From: an uncultured Bacteroidales bacterium
GTDB taxonomy: Bacteria > Bacteroidota > Bacteroidia > Bacteroidales > UBA932
DNA length: 9,663 nt
Assembly: GCA_946530505.1 (NCBI GenBank)
Contig: CAMNAD010000048.1
Location: 1 to 9,663, forward strand
Reading direction: 5' to 3'
Shown here piece after piece: positions 7,090-9,663 of this stretch (positions within the stretch are counted from its first letter, which is position 1; the number at the start of each line of letters is the position of its first letter). Made by a program: the position numbers and the translations under genes. The notes under the pieces were generated by a model that worked only from the letters and a program-made list of their open reading frames with translations, was not told where the DNA came from and ran no database searches.

Positions 7090-7191
7090 AATCACTTTTC
7101 TTTTTTTATGCGGAATCCTCTTGCCATCTTTGCATACGGAAAAGCGCATACCCGCTATAGAACCTAAACTTAAGTGATTATATCAAAACAG

Positions 7192-7225
7192 GAAAGCCCG
7201 TCGCCAGAGATGGCCACGGGCTTTC
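7192..7225 (-). terminator. Intrinsic terminator of the trpB-like gene
   Basis: A perfect 10-bp stem (GAAAGCCCGT at 7192-7201 with ACGGGCTTTC at 7216-7225) encloses a C-C mismatch and a further GCCA-GAGA-TGGC hairpin with a GAGA tetraloop. It begins 18 bp after the trpB-like stop codon. On the minus strand it is followed by CCTGTTTTGATA, a modest T run. It also sits tail-on to the LytTR promoter region and would insulate it. Confidence 0.75.
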
Positions 7226-7243
7226 GGATTATAATGGTAAACA

Positions 7244-8608
7244 CTACTTGTTCAGCGCATCCGCACTCTTTATAAATTCTTTTAAATCAGCGTCTGAAAC
7301 ATGATAGTTCTGCATTTCTCCGCTGAAGTACTGGTCGTATGCGCTCATGTCCACGAAGCCATGTCCGGACAAATTGAACAGTATTGTCTTGGCTTCTCCG
7401 CTTTCCTTGCATTTCAGGGCTTCGTTAATGGTGGCTGCGATAGCGTGGCTGGATTCCGGAGCAGGGATTATTCCCTCAGTCTGAGCGAAGAGTACTCCTG
7501 CCTTGAATGACTCCAGCTGTTCGATATCTACAGCCTCCATATAGCCGTCCTTCATCAGCTGGCTCATGATGACGCCGGCGCCATGATAACGGAGTCCGCC
7601 TGCATGTATCGAAGCAGGTTTGAAGCTGTGTCCGAGAGTAAACATGGGTAGAAGCGGGGTCATTCCGGCCTCATCGCCGAAGTCGTACTCGAACTTGCCT
7701 TTTGTAAGTTTAGGACAAGAATAGGGCTCTGCGGCTATGAAACGTGTCTTCTTGCCGTCCAGGATGTTGTGACGCATAAAAGGATATGCAATGCCGGAAA
7801 AGTTCGATCCACCGCCGAAGCACGCGATGACGATGTCCGGATACTCCCCAGCCAGCTCCATCTGTTTCTCCGCCTCGAGACCTATGATGGTCTGATGCAG
7901 GCAGACGTGGTTAAGCACGGAGCCAAGTGCATATTTGCAGTTGGGCGTGCTCAAGGCAAGTTCAATAGCCTCTGAAATAGCGCAGCCAAGCGAGCCTCTG
8001 TCGTTGGGGTTTTTAGTAAGTATATCCTTTCCTGCGCGCGTGGACATTGAAGGCGAAGGAGTGATGGCAGCGCCGAAAGTCTGCATTATGGAACGACGGT
8101 AAGGCTTCTGCTCATAGCTGATCTTCACCATATACACCGCACAGTCTATGCCGAATTTCTTTGTGGCATAAGAAAGGGCACCACCCCACTGCCCTGCTCC
8201 TGTCTCGGTAGTAAGATTGGTAACACCCTGCTCCTTGGCATAGTAAGCCTGGGCAAGAGCAGAATTGAGTTTATGACTGCCTGCAGGAGAAACACTCTCG
8301 TTCTTGAAATAGATATGCGCTGGTGTGCCGAGCGCCTTCTCAAGCTCGTATGCGCGTACCAGCGGAGTGCAGCGGTAGGCTGCATACTGTTCACGCACTT
8401 CTTCAGGAATGGGAATCCATACGTCCGTCTGATTGAGTTCCTGGTCGGCGCAGGCCTTGCAGAAGATGGGATACAGGTCTTCTGGCTTGAGCGGCTCGCG
8501 GGTGGCAGGATTAAGGAAAGGCAGAGGCTTGTTGGGCATAACTGCCTGGATGTTGAAATAATGGGTGGGAATCTCGGATTCCGGGAGCATGAATTTCTTC
8601 TGTTTCAT
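7244..8608 (-). CDS. TrpB-like tryptophan synthase beta chain (TrpB2 family)
   Basis: 454 aa, the length of the TrpB-like (TrpB2, TIGR01415-type) family and longer than classical TrpB (about 400). The enzyme condenses indole with serine using PLP. Seen: the PLP lysine in SPAGSHKLNSAL (Lys113), the catalytic segment TTETGAGQWGGAL (Glu135) with GAGQWG as in TrpB2 rather than the AGQHG of classical TrpB, the phosphate-binding CFGGGSN (264-269) and LSGHGFVD (413-420). All active-site elements are present. No trpA or other trp gene adjoins it, so it probably works without an alpha subunit, for example salvaging indole. A weak AAGG (8616-8613) lies 4 nt before ATG 8608. It is preceded by a complete Trp-codon attenuator, which implies expression rises when charged tRNA-Trp falls. 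It is followed by its own terminator, so it is probably monocistronic apart from the leader. Confidence 0.95.
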   Translation of the reverse strand: MKQKKFMLPESEIPTHYFNIQAVMPNKPLPFLNPATREPLKPEDLYPIFCKACADQELNQTDVWIPIPEEVREQYAAYRCTPLVRAYELEKALGTPAHIYFKNESVSPAGSHKLNSALAQAYYAKEQGVTNLTTETGAGQWGGALSYATKKFGIDCAVYMVKISYEQKPYRRSIMQTFGAAITPSPSMSTRAGKDILTKNPNDRGSLGCAISEAIELALSTPNCKYALGSVLNHVCLHQTIIGLEAEKQMELAGEYPDIVIACFGGGSNFSGIAYPFMRHNILDGKKTRFIAAEPYSCPKLTKGKFEYDFGDEAGMTPLLPMFTLGHSFKPASIHAGGLRYHGAGVIMSQLMKDGYMEAVDIEQLESFKAGVLFAQTEGIIPAPESSHAIAATINEALKCKESGEAKTILFNLSGHGFVDMSAYDQYFSGEMQNYHVSDADLKEFIKSADALNK

Positions 8609-8640
8609 AATACCTTATATTTATTGTTTAATCATTTGCA

Positions 8641-8678
8641 TAAAAAAAGCAGCATATCGTAAGTCCGATATGCTGCTT
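8641..8678 (-). terminator. Attenuator (leader terminator) upstream of the trpB-like gene
   Basis: On the minus strand a perfect 13-bp stem (8678-8666 with 8659-8647, ends AAGCAGC and GCTGCTT) closes a 6-nt loop, GACTTA, and runs directly into a stretch of seven T residues (8648-8642). It stands 32 bp before the trpB-like ATG and after the Trp-rich leader peptide, the position of an attenuation terminator. On the plus strand the hairpin is followed by GACTCC, not a T run, so it acts for the minus strand only. Confidence 0.93.
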
Positions 8679-8725
8679 GACTCCTATATACACGGCAATG
8701 GAACTTACGACTCTAGAGTTGTAAG
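8656..8725 (-). promoter_or_regulatory. Antiterminator and 1:2 hairpin of the trp attenuator
   Basis: The RNA offers two exclusive uses of segment 2 (8711-8701, GUCGUAAGUUC). Hairpin 1:2 pairs CUUAC (8725-8721) with GUAAG (8708-8704), then ACU with AGU, and puts the leader stop codon in the loop. Alternatively segment 2 pairs over 11 continuous positions (two G-U) with GGACUUACGAU (8666-8656), which is the terminator loop plus the top of its 3' arm, so the terminator cannot close. Segment 1 starts just after the Trp codons: a ribosome stalled there would mask segment 1 and free segment 2, while one reaching the stop would mask segment 2 and let the terminator form. Confidence 0.85.
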
Positions 8726-8760
8726 CGCCACCACCAGTTATTTGCCATAATTGCGTTCAT
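8713..8760 (-). CDS. trp leader peptide with three tandem Trp codons
   Basis: A 15-codon open frame reads MNAIMANNWWWRLQL and ends in TAG (8715-8713). The Trp codons are TGG TGG TGG at 8736-8728. Trp is normally about one residue in a hundred, so three in a row in a 15-residue frame placed before a tryptophan synthase gene and a terminator is a strong sign of a sensing leader. The Arg-Leu-Gln-Leu codons after them encode the first arm of the attenuator hairpin. ATG 8760 is the best start; an internal ATG (8748) would also read through the Trp codons. A weak AGAAG precedes it, and the promoter may lie so close that the transcript is nearly leaderless. The peptide itself probably has no function beyond ribosome positioning. 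Confidence 0.9.
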   Translation of the reverse strand: MNAIMANNWWWRLQL

Positions 8761-8767
8761 TCTTCTG

Positions 8768-8799
8768 CAAATAAAAAAAGATATTTCCGTATATGCAAG
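8768..8799 (-). promoter_or_regulatory. Candidate promoter for the trp leader and trpB-like gene
   Basis: On the minus strand TTTATTTG (8775-8768) matches seven of eight positions of the -7 consensus TAnnTTTG, and CTTG (8799-8796) lies 20 bp upstream as a near match to the -33 TTTG. The box ends 7 nt before the leader-peptide ATG. The short gap between the nuclease stop (8816) and the leader leaves few other places for a promoter. Confidence 0.5.
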
Positions 8800-8815
8800 A
8801 AAAAACGTAAAAAAA

Positions 8816-9663
8816 TTACAATCCCCAGTCGGACGCGCTGAAACTGCCCTTTGGAGCATTTGGCACGTTGGGGAAATATGTAAAGCCAGTGATCTTCTCC
8901 AGATCGCTAACGCTCATCATTTCCCTGCTGCTGACCTTCTGCCCCTTGAGGTCGTTAGTGTGGGCGCGGACGAAGGCTGCACACTTGATTTCGGAAGCGC
9001 TGCAGTTTTTGAGCGCCTTGCCGCTGCTGCCGCTCTTGGTACGCATCAGGATGTAGTAGAACATCGTGGGGAAGCCCACGTCGTCGCGACCGCCGAAACT
9101 TATGGTCTTAGGGCTCACTGTATTGCCATATCCGTCCGTAAACTTCTCGAAATAGCAACCTATGACCACGTACAGCGTGTCGCTGCAGACCTGCTTGTCA
9201 ACCCAGTCTTCGAGAGTGTTCCAGCCTCCGCCGCCGGTATTGAAACCAGAAGAAAGCTGAGGAGCGATGTTGGGATAGAAGAACACGTCCCTGTTAGTTT
9301 CGGTCGACGATGTCCTTTCAGCGGATCCGAGCATGTGGCCCTTGTTGCATCCGCCGCCAGTAGACTTGGAGTTATACTGGATATTCGTCGGAATGGATGC
9401 GTCGACACGGTAGGCATCGGTCCTGCCGGAAGAGCCGACATACATCTTGTGCCGAGGTGCCGCCACCCACAGCGGGCAGTGCTGCCTGGCACTGTAGCAA
9501 AGGGTATAATTGCGGGCGGTTTTGCCACCCGGGCCCTTCTCGCCGCCTGCACACATATGCCAGGTATAATACATATCCTTGTCGGACGCATTGACCATAT
9601 AACTGCCATCCTTGGCAATCTTCATCAGGGGCAGTTCATACCATCCGGGCTGACCGTAGGTGG
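8816..9663 (-). CDS. DNA/RNA non-specific endonuclease (ββα-metal, NUC1 type), partial at 5' end
   Basis: About 281 residues are visible; the frame continues past the right edge (TYGQPGWYELPLMKIAKDG at the visible start), so Met codons such as 9625 are internal. The family cleaves DNA and RNA with a single Mg ion. Seen, numbering from the Met at 9625: RNYTLCYSARQHCPLWVA (38-55), GSSGRTDAYRVD (64-75), the active-site segment CNKGHMLGSAERT (93-105) with catalytic His97, YPNIAPQLSSGFN (117-129) and WNTLEDWV (135-142), with Asn129 and Glu139 at the metal-site positions. The usual DRGH motif reads NKGH here. Several Cys suggest an exported protein, as is usual for this family in Bacteroidota; the signal peptide would lie outside the window. 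After the stop the minus strand runs into T-rich sequence (8815-8800) without a clear hairpin, then the trp leader promoter. Confidence 0.9.
   Translation of the reverse strand, partial: TYGQPGWYELPLMKIAKDGSYMVNASDKDMYYTWHMCAGGEKGPGGKTARNYTLCYSARQHCPLWVAAPRHKMYVGSSGRTDAYRVDASIPTNIQYNSKSTGGGCNKGHMLGSAERTSSTETNRDVFFYPNIAPQLSSGFNTGGGGWNTLEDWVDKQVCSDTLYVVIGCYFEKFTDGYGNTVSPKTISFGGRDDVGFPTMFYYILMRTKSGSSGKALKNCSASEIKCAAFVRAHTNDLKGQKVSSREMMSVSDLEKITGFTYFPNVPNAPKGSFSASDWGL

Noticed and set aside
8647..8678. The hairpin as a bidirectional terminator or as the terminator of the nuclease gene
   Set aside because: The plus-strand side lacks a T run, and the hairpin lies 138 bp past the nuclease stop, after the leader peptide, with arms that pair with the leader segment.
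8609..8815. T-box leader or TRAP-binding leader controlling the trpB-like gene
   Set aside because: No T-box core sequence, no stem I sized region and no run of G/UAG repeats; the short Trp-codon leader peptide explains the terminator.
1..9663. CRISPR, tRNA, rRNA, insertion sequence, attachment site or phage/defence gene cluster
   Set aside because: No regularly spaced repeats, cloverleaf, transposase motif or phage-type protein was found; the nuclease looks like a secreted housekeeping or nutritional enzyme.

Overview
The window looks like a chromosomal segment of a member of the Bacteroidota, most likely order Bacteroidales. The evidence is: moderate GC in genes with AT-rich intergenic gaps, weak or absent Shine-Dalgarno sequences, promoter-like TAnnTTTG (-7) boxes in front of several genes, a membrane-bound LytTR regulator, a secreted NUC-type nuclease of a type common in this phylum, and a lipoprotein signal on a glycerophosphodiesterase. 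Genus cannot be fixed from the sequence. No rRNA, tRNA, CRISPR array, insertion sequence or phage gene was seen.

Left part (1-4967, minus strand): a compact glycine cleavage operon read right to left, gcvT-gcvH-gcvPA-gcvPB, followed by a lipoprotein glycerophosphodiester phosphodiesterase that runs off the left edge. T/H, PA/PB and PB/phosphodiesterase junctions are 4-bp ATGA overlaps and H/PA is nearly abutting, so the block is probably one translationally coupled transcript. The P protein is split into two subunits. The lipoamide dehydrogenase (L protein) is not in the window, and there is no room for a glycine riboswitch before gcvT.

Middle (5024-7243): an unrecognised 155-aa cytoplasmic protein (minus) and a short arginase-fold protein (plus) diverge from a perfect 10-bp inverted repeat whose two arms are outward-facing -7 boxes. 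The arginase-like gene converges on, and overlaps by 14 bp, a four-helix membrane protein with a C-terminal LytTR DNA-binding domain. That gene has repeated GTCACA motifs at its promoter.

Right part (7192-9663, minus strand): a TrpB-like (TrpB2 family) tryptophan synthase beta chain with its own strong terminator, preceded by a complete tryptophan attenuator. The attenuator has a 15-residue leader peptide with three consecutive Trp codons, a 1:2 hairpin, an 11-bp antiterminator pairing and a 13-bp intrinsic terminator with a T run. I consider this the most notable system here: it ties a stand-alone trpB2 gene to tryptophan supply. Upstream, and cut by the right edge, is a secreted ββα-metal nuclease with an NKGH variant of the usual DRGH motif.

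A recurring theme is that -7 boxes lie only 6-10 nt before the start codon of gcvT, the arginase-like gene, the LytTR gene and the trp leader peptide. This suggests leaderless or nearly leaderless transcripts.
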